Assembly (NCBI GenBank): GCA_964030785.1
Contig: OZ034979.1
Span: 14,430,583 to 14,494,582, forward strand
Source: Siderastrea siderea
Taxonomy: Eukaryota > Cnidaria > Anthozoa > Scleractinia > Rhizangiidae
Direction: 5' to 3'
Length of the DNA: 64,000 nucleotides
Shown: one piece after another, positions 11,481 to 19,161 of the stretch
Position numbering within the stretch: position 1 is the stretch's first letter
Layout: each line of letters starts with the position of its first letter
The notes under the pieces: model-generated
Told to the model about the DNA's origin: nothing
The model's database searches: none
Seen by the model: only the letters and a program-made list of their open reading frames with translations
Position numbers and translations under genes: made by a program

Positions 11481-12176
11481 TTACAAATGAAAGTCTTCCC
11501 GTTCCATGCGTAATTGATCAATGTTCTCGGGTAGACAGAAGGTGCGGTTGAATAAGGCTTGAATTTCGGCTCGGGTTTTCTCGTCCACATCCCGGGATCC
11601 CACAATAGCACTGCTTTGATGAAGGGTGGGCTTTTTAGGTCCCCAAGGGACAAATTGACTGCCAGTGACCAGGGTGGCGGCATTCTCATTGACTTGGTAG
11701 TAATGGTCCGAGCGGTACCATGATTGACTGGGGATGTCAAACAGGTAGACGGGTTTGCCTTGATCCATAGCCAATTGCACAGTCCAACCAGTGCCTCCTT
11801 TCACGCGTTTATGATCCGGTTCCAAGATGCCAAAGGCATAGATGGTATGGGCTTTTTTGGCCAATTGATAATTGCGTTGCAGCAATTGCAGGGTGTAAAA
11901 ATGACTGGGCATTTGTTTGCCTAGTTTCTCCGCTGCCTGGTGAAGATGGGGGTTGGCCAGCATCAGGACTTCCACGGTAGAAGGGGTGATGAAAGTGGCT
12001 CGAGGATGGTTCAGGGGGACCAGGACTTCTAGTTGCATCCCAAAGTGTTTGGCATGTTGTTCCACGAGGGCATCCGTACCTTTGGCTCCCCCTGTGTAGA
12101 CCACATGGCCATGACCCACTTGCAGTTCCAAGGCACCGAGATCTTGTTCTCCGATCATGTCAATGTCTGGGGGCAT
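11481..12176 (-). CDS. SLOG/LOG-like Rossmann-fold protein
   Basis: The 231-residue product carries a phosphate-binding loop YTGGAKGTDAL at about residues 27-37. A second glycine motif, GGTGWTVQLA, lies at about 127-136, followed by GKPVYLFD. The C-terminal part has a separate AIVGSRDV motif and an alpha-helical tail. GGxxGTD plus GGTGW is the signature of the SLOG superfamily (Smf/DprA, LOG and related), whose members bind nucleotides or nucleotide-derived ligands and act as nucleoside hydrolases or signal sensors. The enzymatic activity here is not established. The start is ATG 12176; the frame upstream only offers a TTG. A TATTTAAG box lies about 40-46 nt upstream on the minus strand. It is the only long minus-strand gene of the element and shares a divergent promoter region with the zinc-finger gene at 12436. 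It is not part of the usual Polinton core, so it is an accessory gene, perhaps acting on host nucleotide signalling; that is inference. Confidence 0.78.
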   Translation of the reverse strand: MPPDIDMIGEQDLGALELQVGHGHVVYTGGAKGTDALVEQHAKHFGMQLEVLVPLNHPRATFITPSTVEVLMLANPHLHQAAEKLGKQMPSHFYTLQLLQRNYQLAKKAHTIYAFGILEPDHKRVKGGTGWTVQLAMDQGKPVYLFDIPSQSWYRSDHYYQVNENAATLVTGSQFVPWGPKKPTLHQSSAIVGSRDVDEKTRAEIQALFNRTFCLPENIDQLRMEREDFHL

Positions 12177-12214
12177 GGCTTTTGAGAATGAAGATCTAGT
12201 GACCAAGGGACCGT

Positions 12215-12397
12215 CTTAAATAGGGACAACGGACCAATGGGAAGACAAGAGGACCTTATTTGGATTGAACAAGCTGACCAATGGGAAGACAAGAGGACCT
12301 TATTTGGATTGAACAAGCTGACCAATGGGAAGATAACAAGTCCTTATATGGGTAGGATAAGCTGACCAATGACAGGCAAGGGTCTAAGGTATAAAAA
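12215..12397. promoter_or_regulatory. Bidirectional promoter with four CCAAT boxes at 44-bp spacing
   Basis: GACCAATG recurs at 12232, 12276, 12320 and 12364, exactly 44 bp apart. The units GGGAAGACAAGAGGACC and TTATTTGGATTGAACAAGCT are nearly identical in the first copies and decay in the third. On the plus side TATAAAAA at 12390-12397 lies 46 nt before ATG 12436. On the minus side TATTTAAG (plus-strand 12215-12222) lies about 46 nt before ATG 12176. The layout fits a shared NF-Y-type upstream array feeding two divergent genes. Confidence 0.75.
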
Positions 12398-12435
12398 GGC
12401 AGGGTCGATAGGGGTGACATCCACCTTTGAGTACG

Positions 12436-13371
12436 ATGTCCACCGATCGGAAGAGAAAATCAACCCATCCCCCAGAGGGGAAGAAGAAGAAGAAGAGCAT
12501 TCAACATATGACGCCCGTGGACTGTGATCCTGTGGTGTGCGACGTGGTGGAAGACACCCGAGCTGCTGTGGAAGATATGATGAAAGAATTAAATGACATG
12601 GTGGAGCAATCACCGCCATCCCCGCCAAGTCCCCCTCCACTTCAGGATGACAATGAAGGATTGAAAAGGATGGTGAGAATGGCAACGATCTTTGAAAGCC
12701 CTGGGTTTCAAAACCCCAAACCTGTTCTCCCAGCCAGTTCCTTGGACACTATGGTATGTCCTTACCATGAGGTGCGTTTGGAGGCCCGAGAATCTCAAAA
12801 GGGATGGAAGTATGTGAAATGTCCCATGCAACCGTGTTTGCTGTTTTGTGGTCAAGATAAAGTTCTGGAGTATATGAAAGCCGTGTATAGTCAACCTCAT
12901 GTAGAAGTGTTGGACATGTGGGGTGGTTTACAATGCTTTTGCCGTGAACCCGCCACGCTTCAACAGAGTCATTCGACCCAGAACCCCGATCGCTTGTTTC
13001 TGACTTGTTCCAAGAAAACGTGTGGCTTCTTCCGATGGGCCGATCAACCCTTGGGTTCCAAGTACTGGACGTGGTTTCATGACAACCCTCCCAAAAAAGC
13101 TGACCAACAAGCTGAAGCACCCACCCGTGATGCTCAAGGATATCCCAAGAGGGGCTATGACATCCCTGGCCCGCCCCCTCGAGTCCAAAGCAAAGAGGAT
13201 CGACCCCTGACAGACTATGAGAAACAATTGTTACGAGAAATTCAAGATCTCAAGAACCGTCAAGAAATGATGGTAGCCCCGGCACCACCACCCCCTAAGT
13301 ACAGTGACAGTGTGGAGAACTGGCAGAAAGGTCTAGAGACCATCAGTTGTGGCCGTCTAGGTCTCTTTTAA
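12436..13371 (+). CDS. GRF-type zinc-finger protein
   Basis: The 311-residue product starts with a lysine/arginine-rich segment (a likely nuclear signal: DRKRK and GKKKKKS). A helix and a proline-rich stretch (SPPSPPSPPP) follow at about 57-69. A first Cys/His cluster, CPYH...KCPMQPC..FC, spans about 108-138. A second cluster, CFC at 167-169 through C191 and C196 followed by GFFRWAD, matches the GRF zinc finger (CxC...F.C....C.FF.W.d) known from APE2, NEIL3 and topoisomerase III, where it binds single-stranded nucleic acid. A C-terminal coiled-coil-like segment (YEKQLLREIQDLKNRQEMM) and a proline run follow. It probably binds single-stranded viral DNA during replication or recombination; that is inferred. 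The upstream in-frame start is only TTG, so ATG 12436, 46 nt after a TATA box, is chosen. Confidence 0.72.
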   Translation: MSTDRKRKSTHPPEGKKKKKSIQHMTPVDCDPVVCDVVEDTRAAVEDMMKELNDMVEQSPPSPPSPPPLQDDNEGLKRMVRMATIFESPGFQNPKPVLPASSLDTMVCPYHEVRLEARESQKGWKYVKCPMQPCLLFCGQDKVLEYMKAVYSQPHVEVLDMWGGLQCFCREPATLQQSHSTQNPDRLFLTCSKKTCGFFRWADQPLGSKYWTWFHDNPPKKADQQAEAPTRDAQGYPKRGYDIPGPPPRVQSKEDRPLTDYEKQLLREIQDLKNRQEMMVAPAPPPPKYSDSVENWQKGLETISCGRLGLF

Positions 13372-13382
13372 ATGAGAGAACG

Positions 13383-13388
13383 AATAAA
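13383..13388 (+). terminator. Polyadenylation signal AATAAA
   Basis: AATAAA lies 12 nt after the stop codon of the zinc-finger gene and inside the 5' leader of the next ORF, so the first transcription unit probably ends here. Confidence 0.5.
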
Positions 13389-13407
13389 ATTTTTTATCAA
13401 TGTCACC

Positions 13408-13758
13408 ATGGAGTCTGTGTGTGATGCGTGGGAGTCTGTCTTGTCCCTGGGGCAATGGCAATGTCATCAAACCCTTTGTCAAGTCTTATATGATCATCAA
13501 CCCGGCACCCAAATCCCCATACCCCCTTGTCCCGAGGACACGCATCCTCTCCACCTCTTTGAAGAAACCCATGTGGACCGTAACCTGTATCGATGGGTGG
13601 TGTTTGTCTTATGGTTAAAAGTTCACCCAGAGGCATGGCGATGGTATCGAATCATTCAAAAGGCGCATCCCCACACGGTCCCCACCATATCGACCTTATG
13701 GGGTGAATGCCAAAAAGTATGGCCCCTCGAAAGAAAAAGGTCTCCCAACCATGGTTGA
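13408..13758 (+). CDS. Small protein of unknown function upstream of the integrase
   Basis: The product has 116 residues and begins MESVCDAWESVLS. The frame is open from an ATG at 13372, but ATG 13408 has a perfect CACCATGG context and lies after the AATAAA, so it is preferred. The protein is rich in W, H, C and P, with a hydrophobic WVVFVLWL segment that is probably a buried helix rather than a membrane anchor, and predicted helices on both sides. No domain is recognised. Its last 52 nt overlap the integrase start in another frame, a tight coupling that argues it is real. Confidence 0.6.
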   Translation: MESVCDAWESVLSLGQWQCHQTLCQVLYDHQPGTQIPIPPCPEDTHPLHLFEETHVDRNLYRWVVFVLWLKVHPEAWRWYRIIQKAHPHTVPTISTLWGECQKVWPLERKRSPNHG

Positions 13759-14801
13759 GTCAGTACCACGATCCTCGAGCCCCCGGCAGTTTAGGAGGGG
13801 TGCAACGATTTGCTAAAGCCCAGCGTCTCCCTTTGAAAAAAGCTCAACGGGTCTTGGAACGGGATTTGGCCTATACGTTACATAAACCACGACGTCGTCG
13901 TTTTCCCACCGTCCCCGTGATCGTAGGAGGATTAGATGATCAATGGGTCGCGGATTTAGTGGAAGTACAACGTTTGGCCAAACATAATCGGGGTATACGC
14001 TACTTGTTGACCGTGGTGGATGTGTTGTCCAAGTACGCGTGGGTCCAACCGTTGAAAGACAAAACCGGGGTGGCGTTGGTCCATGCCTTTGACAAGATTT
14101 TGAAAGGACGTCACCCGAATCGATTGCAAACGGATCGAGGGAAAGAATTTTACAACCGGACGTTTCAACGATGGCTTGACGAGCAAGGCATTCAACATTT
14201 TTCGACCGAAGGGGATGCGAAAGCCAGTGTGGTGGAACGATTTAACCGCACCTTGAAAGAACGGTTGTACCGTTATTTGACCGCGGCCAACACCTTACAG
14301 TTTGACGATGTCTTACCCGAGTTGGTGCAAGGGTATAATGCCACCCGGCATCGAAGTATTGGTATGGCCCCTCAAGACGTGACGTGGGACAACGAAGAAG
14401 CGGTGTGGAAACGATTGTATGCCCAACGGTTGAAAGACAAGAAAAAACCTAAATTCAAAGTCGGAGATCGTGTACGTCTCAATAAGATTCATCGTACCTT
14501 TGAAAAAGGCTATTTACCCGGTTGGACCGAAGAAGTGTTTGTGGTGCATCGTGTGATCCCGGGATCTGTGCCCACGTATAAGATTCACGAATGGGATGAG
14601 ACCCCCGTCCAAGGTACGTTTTATGAAGAGGATTTACAAAAAGTCCATGTATCCGAGGTGTTTCGCATCGAAAAGGTACTTAAGCGACAAAAAGGTCGTT
14701 GGTTGGTCAAGTGGAAAGGGTGGCCCGACAAGTACAATAGTTGGATTGCTCGTGGAGACGTGACATCCCTTCAACCCCGCAAACGACGACGCCGCCGCTA
14801 A
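13707..14801 (+). CDS. INT: Polinton integrase (rve DDE core plus chromodomain)
   Basis: The 364-residue protein is a retrovirus-like integrase that inserts the linear element DNA with a 6-bp target duplication. The catalytic triad is visible as D83 (WVADLVEVQ), D143 (QTDRGKEF) and E177 (SVVERFNRT), close to the D,D35E spacing. The segment KFKVGDRVRLNK near 250-260 matches the SH3-like C-terminal DNA-binding module. A chromodomain follows at about 318-352 (VFRIEKVLKR, RWLVKWKGWP), then a polybasic tail. Chromodomain integrases usually target marked heterochromatin, which fits the landing site in a satellite array. ATG 13707 is used; ATG 13719 is an alternative with better context. The triad is intact. 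Confidence 0.96.
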   Translation: MPKSMAPRKKKVSQPWLSQYHDPRAPGSLGGVQRFAKAQRLPLKKAQRVLERDLAYTLHKPRRRRFPTVPVIVGGLDDQWVADLVEVQRLAKHNRGIRYLLTVVDVLSKYAWVQPLKDKTGVALVHAFDKILKGRHPNRLQTDRGKEFYNRTFQRWLDEQGIQHFSTEGDAKASVVERFNRTLKERLYRYLTAANTLQFDDVLPELVQGYNATRHRSIGMAPQDVTWDNEEAVWKRLYAQRLKDKKKPKFKVGDRVRLNKIHRTFEKGYLPGWTEEVFVVHRVIPGSVPTYKIHEWDETPVQGTFYEEDLQKVHVSEVFRIEKVLKRQKGRWLVKWKGWPDKYNSWIARGDVTSLQPRKRRRRR

Positions 14802-14805
14802 AACA

Positions 14806-15846
14806 ATGACGTTGGTGCCCAACTCTTCGTTTTACGTGACGTTGATGAGTCATGCGAGTACCAAAGAGTTTCCTGGGAACAAGAGTCATCATTTCAGAAA
14901 CCGATTGCCTAAACCCATCCGATTTGTGGGACGAGGATGGATGGTGGGTATGGTGAGTTTATCCTTACCCACCATTCCCGTGGTAGCGGAAGAAGGAGGC
15001 GTGGGTGATTCCCATCCTCTGTTGTACGTACGATGGCACGAACGGGTGTATGCCCAAGACGATCAAGGCAACGATCGATGGTGGCATCAACGTCGCGAAC
15101 TCACTGTCTACGGTCGAGATATGAGAAAGGAATTGGCCTCGTCGACGGGATCGCACTTTTTTCATCAATTGGTGTACCGTTACGTGCAAGCCCGTGCCAA
15201 AGAAACCGAACCCAAAAACAAATGGGCCGAGGACAATGGCGTCAAATTATACCCGACGTTTGAATGGACCTCCGAAGGGGATTTGTTGTTGAATACCGCC
15301 AATGTGGATTACACACGACAAGTGGCACGCGTGTTATGGGGCAGAACCTTGGCACTGAGAATGGGATGGATTGAACAAGTGTCGACGGGCGTGTATCGAT
15401 TGGGTCCGAATCTCTTGCAAGAATTTCATACGGACTCCATTCCCACCCCGACCGATGTCCTGGATGGCAGCAACCAGCCCGCCTTTTGGAAAGTGGATGG
15501 GGATTATCTGAACTTGAGTATGACGTGTAATTGGCGGTTTGTGAATGTGAACCAGACCTTTCGTCCCTCGTTGGAATTTCCCTCCACGCGTCCTTTGCAC
15601 GTGTATTGTGATGTAGGCACCAGCAGTATGGTAGGGGGTCGCATCACCGATCTCTTACGAGAAATCAAGTACCAGCCTCAAAACACCACCCACTTTGAAC
15701 CTCGACATATTCAATATATCCCAGTACGCAACGAAGTGGTGGAAATTGTCGAAACCCAGATGGCCGAAACCAATGGGGATCTGGTGAAATTTGGTGAAGG
15801 GCGTACCCTCCTGACCCTCCACTTTAAAAGGGAAGTGACGGTGTGA
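14806..15846 (+). CDS. Penton-like (minor capsid) protein, paralogue 2
   Basis: The 346-residue product begins MTLVPNSSFYVTLMS. It shares with its downstream neighbour the N-terminal SFYVTLxSHA...FPxN...F..RLP block, then GRGWMVGMVSLSLP, a central ALRMGWI.(Q/K).S.G...GPNL(L/Q)QEF, a C-terminal RPLHVYCDV...MVGGRITDLLREI(K/Q)Y, and the ending GDLVKFGEGRTLLTLHFKR. It is a Polinton-type single jelly-roll minor capsid or penton candidate. The start lies 2 nt after the integrase stop, so the two are probably co-transcribed. Confidence 0.78.
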   Translation: MTLVPNSSFYVTLMSHASTKEFPGNKSHHFRNRLPKPIRFVGRGWMVGMVSLSLPTIPVVAEEGGVGDSHPLLYVRWHERVYAQDDQGNDRWWHQRRELTVYGRDMRKELASSTGSHFFHQLVYRYVQARAKETEPKNKWAEDNGVKLYPTFEWTSEGDLLLNTANVDYTRQVARVLWGRTLALRMGWIEQVSTGVYRLGPNLLQEFHTDSIPTPTDVLDGSNQPAFWKVDGDYLNLSMTCNWRFVNVNQTFRPSLEFPSTRPLHVYCDVGTSSMVGGRITDLLREIKYQPQNTTHFEPRHIQYIPVRNEVVEIVETQMAETNGDLVKFGEGRTLLTLHFKREVTV

Positions 15847-15859
15847 AGAAGAAGACAAC

Positions 15860-16903
15860 ATGTCGTTCTACGTGACGTTACCGAGTCATGCCAACCGACG
15901 TGAATTTCCCAACAACCAAGCCAATTCCTTCAAGATTCGTTTACCTCAACCGTTACAGCTCACAGGGGGTGGATGGCAAGTGGGGTTGAGTGCCATTTCC
16001 TTACCGGATACCCGCGTCAATTTGTACGAGTTGGTGAAGAAAGATGGGTACATCCTAGCGACGTCGTGGGAGATCACTTATCCCGCCCCGGGTAAAACCG
16101 ATGGCACCATGGCCGCGCGCATAGGCACGGCGCAAACCCTCATCCAAGACGTTCAAGATTTGGATTGGGTGGTGGATGGCGTGAGTTTCATGAAAGCCAC
16201 GATTGCCCATTTGGAACAACGACGCCAGGAAACGGCCATTCAAGGAGGCCGGTTTACCAACGATCAAGGCAAACACACCTACGTCAAGTTCAAGTGGGAA
16301 GGCGACGATCTGCTCATCGATAACACGAATGTATGCCATTGTAGGAACAAAACACCAGTCCTTACCATCTACACCAAGTTGGCGGTCAAGATGGGATGGT
16401 TACGTAAAATTAGCAGTGGATTGGTGTTGGGACCAAACTTACAGCAAGAATTCCTGGGGGATCAAGTCCCCGACATCACCAACAACAGCGATTGGATGGA
16501 TGTCACCGACGGTCAGGGGAACGCGGTCTTTTGGACGGTGCGTTCTATTTTACCGGATTATTTACAATTGAGTATGAGTTGTGGGTGGCGTTTCACCAAC
16601 TTGAATACGGCGTTTCGTGCCGTGGTGGGGGAACCCACCCGATCGTTGCACGTGTACTCGGACGTGGCAGGCAGTATGATGGTAGGCAATCGCGTGACTG
16701 ATTTGTTACGTGAAATTCAATACAAGCGACAAGGCAGAGGCACCCTGTATTTTGAACCGTTGCACATTCATTACATGTCTCTTCGTAACGAGGTGGTGGA
16801 AATGATTCACGTTCAAGTGGCTGAAACGATTGGTGCCGGAGGAGACTTGGTCAAGTTTGGTGAAGGCCATACCATTGTCACGTTACACTTCAAAAAGACA
16901 TAA
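15860..16903 (+). CDS. Penton-like (minor capsid) protein, paralogue 3
   Basis: The 347-residue product begins MSFYVTLPSHA and is the close paralogue of the preceding gene (shared blocks LTGGGWQVGLSAISLP, AVKMGWL.KISSG, GPNLQQEF, LHVYSDV..SMMVGNRVTDLLREIQY and GDLVKFGEGHTIVTLHFKK). It best matches the canonical Polinton penton-type start MSFYVTLPS. A TTTAAAAG lies 36 nt upstream of the ATG, inside the preceding gene. The leader GTGAAGAAGAAGACAACATG resembles the leader of the 17195 gene. Two adjacent penton-type genes may form mixed vertices or a receptor-binding variant. Confidence 0.8.
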   Translation: MSFYVTLPSHANRREFPNNQANSFKIRLPQPLQLTGGGWQVGLSAISLPDTRVNLYELVKKDGYILATSWEITYPAPGKTDGTMAARIGTAQTLIQDVQDLDWVVDGVSFMKATIAHLEQRRQETAIQGGRFTNDQGKHTYVKFKWEGDDLLIDNTNVCHCRNKTPVLTIYTKLAVKMGWLRKISSGLVLGPNLQQEFLGDQVPDITNNSDWMDVTDGQGNAVFWTVRSILPDYLQLSMSCGWRFTNLNTAFRAVVGEPTRSLHVYSDVAGSMMVGNRVTDLLREIQYKRQGRGTLYFEPLHIHYMSLRNEVVEMIHVQVAETIGAGGDLVKFGEGHTIVTLHFKKT

Positions 16904-16938
16904 AAAGGGAGTGGCCAAGGGAGTGTCCCAATGACAAG

Positions 16939-17127
16939 ATGCCCAAGACAAGAGTGCGTGGAAGGAGACGAAGAAGAAGGCAACGAGGGGGTCTCTTGCC
17001 CCTGGCGGCCCTCATTCCAGCCTTGATCGCTGGAGGAAAAGCTGTGGCGTTGGGTGCTGCAAGTGGTGCCGCGAGTTACGGGGCTAAAAAAGGGTTGGAA
17101 GCCGCTTTTCGGAAAAAACGACGATGA
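16939..17127 (+). CDS. Small basic core protein with protease site, adenovirus pX-like
   Basis: The 62-residue product has an arginine cluster (RGRRRRRRQRGG, residues 7-18), a hydrophobic alanine/glycine-rich helix (LLPLAALIPALIAGGKAVALGAASGAASYGAKKG) and a basic tail. QRGG|L at 15-18 matches the adenain consensus (M/I/L/N/Q)xGG|x. The layout resembles the adenovirus core peptide precursor pX and small proteins common in adintovirus-like elements. Cleavage would free a membrane-active or DNA-condensing peptide; this is inferred. CATAAAAAGG lies 40 nt upstream. Confidence 0.72.
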   Translation: MPKTRVRGRRRRRRQRGGLLPLAALIPALIAGGKAVALGAASGAASYGAKKGLEAAFRKKRR

Positions 17128-17130
17128 CGG

Positions 17131-17138
17131 TATAAAAA
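17131..17138 (+). promoter_or_regulatory. TATA box upstream of the capsid cluster
   Basis: GGTATAAAAAGGGG begins 4 nt after the previous stop and lies 64 nt before the ATG at 17195. It probably heads a late transcript for the basic proteins and the major capsid protein. Confidence 0.6.
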
Positions 17139-17194
17139 GGGGAGTCCCATGAAGCCTAAACAAAACGTTTATCCCTGGTGAAGAAGAAGGCACC

Positions 17195-17521
17195 ATGCGT
17201 GGGGGAAGTTTGACACGATTTCGAACCGACGAGTGGTATGATCAACAAGGCAAAGGAGTGATGACGGATCTGATGCGTGGGGGGTTGCAAGGTCTTATAA
17301 GGACGCGAAATCCTTTAAAATTGCCTAGTAATATCAAGAGAGGCTTGGAAACGGGTTTGACACGCGGTGTTAAACGCAAAGCCGAACAAGTCCTTAAAAA
17401 GGAAATCACCAAACAAGCCAAGAAAGCGTTGAATCAGAAGAACGTGAAAGACGCCGTGCGTGTAGCCACGGCCTTATTTCCCAAACAAACCAAACGTGCA
17501 CGTGATATTTTGGGAGTCTAA
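17195..17521 (+). CDS. Basic virion-type protein with two MRGG sites
   Basis: The 108-residue, lysine/arginine-rich protein has two sites matching the adenain consensus: MRGG|S at residues 1-4 and MRGG|L at 27-30. The rest is amphipathic helix (KRKAEQVLKKEITKQAKKAL) ending KRARDILGV, a C-terminal style I associate with small Polinton virion proteins. The start has a CACCATG context. It is probably a DNA-binding or internal capsid protein processed by the element's protease. Its stop overlaps the next start (TAATG). Confidence 0.65.
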   Translation: MRGGSLTRFRTDEWYDQQGKGVMTDLMRGGLQGLIRTRNPLKLPSNIKRGLETGLTRGVKRKAEQVLKKEITKQAKKALNQKNVKDAVRVATALFPKQTKRARDILGV

Positions 17522-17757
17522 TGGAACCCGTGCATTCACGACCTCGACGGATTCGTAGTAATCGAGGGTTGTCTCAATGGGGTGGACTGTATCCGTTTTG
17601 GAAACTCATGCCACGACGACGACAACGTGGTGGATGGTTAAGTCCCGAGGTGATGAGAGTCCCCGGGTTTGATTTGAGACAACGTTTAGCCCGACGACGA
17701 CGCTATAAAAACCCCTCACGACGACGACGGGGTACCACTCGACAACGACGCCGCTAA
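17521..17757 (+). CDS. Very basic small protein with protease sites
   Basis: The 78-residue product is about one third arginine. It carries two consensus sites, QWGG|L at 19-22 and QRGG|W at 35-38, followed by WLSPEVMRVPGF and an arginine tail (RRRRGTTRQRRR). It overlaps the preceding stop by one base (TAATG) and ends 1 nt before the major capsid gene. A role in DNA condensation or as an internal minor protein is inferred. Confidence 0.62.
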   Translation: MEPVHSRPRRIRSNRGLSQWGGLYPFWKLMPRRRQRGGWLSPEVMRVPGFDLRQRLARRRRYKNPSRRRRGTTRQRRR

Positions 17758-17758
17758 A

Positions 17759-19159
17759 ATGACCGAAGCTGCCCCAGCGCATCCGCGTTCCGAAGGGACC
17801 GCCAACCCTGCCTTACGGATTTTCAAGGTGCCACCGACCGACATTAGCATCAATGCCTATCGCATGGTCACCATCCAACCCACGACCACGGGTATCAATC
17901 CTATGGAATTCATCATACCGGGGTTGGACGATTTTGTGGATTTGGGACGCAGTTACTTTACCATGGAATTGAGTTTGAAAAAGGAGGATGCCGGGAACTT
18001 GGTGGCCAATCAGAAATTGTGGCCCGTCAATAATTTGGCCCATTCCATCATCAAACAAATTGACTTGCAGTTGAATGGCACGTTGATCAGTCCACAATCC
18101 GACACGTATCATTACAAAGCTTACCTGGAAACCTTGCTGAATTATGACCGAGAAGATGGCAAGACCGTGTTAGGACCCCAAGGATGGTTCAATCAAGTGG
18201 ATTTCCCACCCGAATGGACTGCCACCAATACCAACACCGCAGCGAATGCTGGTCTCGGACATGTAGACTACCAGAATCTCCCTGCCAATCACAAAGGGGC
18301 CTTGGGCGCCATGAAAGCTGAAGTGGCCAAGTATGCTGGAGGTGTCACCCACAGTCTCGTGTTTACCCCGCACTTGGAAGTGTTTCATACCGGCAAACTG
18401 TTGGTGCCTGGTATCGAAATCAAGATGAAATTTCATTTCAATGGTCCCAGCTTGTTTTTGAATGGAGTGGGTCTAGCTGGCCGATTGATAGAAGGGGATG
18501 TGAAACTACGGTTTCATCTCTGCCAACTGCGTTTGAATGACGCCATCTACCAGAGCATCTCTAGCAAAAGGCACAATGAAGGCCAAGTGGCAGCTTACCC
18601 GACCGTCCGCAGTGAAATCCGGACTTTCAGCATGCAAAACAACCTGGTCCGCTTTGATATCCCTAACCTGTTTCAAAACAGAATACCTGACCGATTGGTT
18701 GTGGGGTTACTGGACAGCCGTGCCTTCAATGGAGATGTGACCCGAGATCCATTCTGTTTCCAGAAATTTGGTCTGAGTTCCATTAAACAGATTGTCAGAG
18801 GAGAAGAGTACCCTTATGAAACCCTCCAGTTAGTGCACAACAATGGCACCCGAGATAATCTAGGTTACTTCCGTTTTCTGCAAGCCAGTGGTGCTTGGTG
18901 TAAAAAGAAAGGCAATATGGTAGAACTGCTGGATTGGGGCGAAGATAAAAATTGTACCTTGTACATGTTTGACAATGTGGCCAATGGATGTGCTGACAGT
19001 CAAAACCTCAACCCCAAGCAAACGGGCGATTTACAACTGGTGTTGGAATTTGGAGCTGCCCCCGGTAACAATATAACCGTACTCGTGTATGGAGAATTTG
19101 AGAATTTGCTGGAGATTGACAGGAACGGAGCCGTGTTGTATAACATTTACCAACACTGA
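17759..19159 (+). CDS. Major capsid protein (double jelly-roll)
   Basis: The 466-residue product is the Polinton hexon-like capsid protein. This is the group often labelled F54H12.2-like in metazoan annotations. Recognisable blocks are TGINPMEFIIPGLDDFVDLGRS near 43-64, NNLAHSIIKQIDLQLNGTLI near 91-110, DTYHYKAYLETLLNY, LLVPGIEIKMKFHFN, and the C-terminal FGAAPGNNITVLVYGEFEN followed by LEIDRNGAVLYN. Length and order fit the family. It is followed after 2 nt by the protease, the normal Polinton order, and decayed copies of the same capsid-protease junction lie near 43.5 and 58.0 kb. TATAAAAA at 17704 (55 nt upstream) may give it a separate transcript. Confidence 0.93.
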   Translation: MTEAAPAHPRSEGTANPALRIFKVPPTDISINAYRMVTIQPTTTGINPMEFIIPGLDDFVDLGRSYFTMELSLKKEDAGNLVANQKLWPVNNLAHSIIKQIDLQLNGTLISPQSDTYHYKAYLETLLNYDREDGKTVLGPQGWFNQVDFPPEWTATNTNTAANAGLGHVDYQNLPANHKGALGAMKAEVAKYAGGVTHSLVFTPHLEVFHTGKLLVPGIEIKMKFHFNGPSLFLNGVGLAGRLIEGDVKLRFHLCQLRLNDAIYQSISSKRHNEGQVAAYPTVRSEIRTFSMQNNLVRFDIPNLFQNRIPDRLVVGLLDSRAFNGDVTRDPFCFQKFGLSSIKQIVRGEEYPYETLQLVHNNGTRDNLGYFRFLQASGAWCKKKGNMVELLDWGEDKNCTLYMFDNVANGCADSQNLNPKQTGDLQLVLEFGAAPGNNITVLVYGEFENLLEIDRNGAVLYNIYQH

Positions 19160-19161
19160 AG

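Noticed and set aside
11378..11740. Minus-strand and plus-strand ORFs overlapping the SLOG gene end
   Set aside because: They lie in AT-rich repeats or antisense to the SLOG coding sequence and have no domain.
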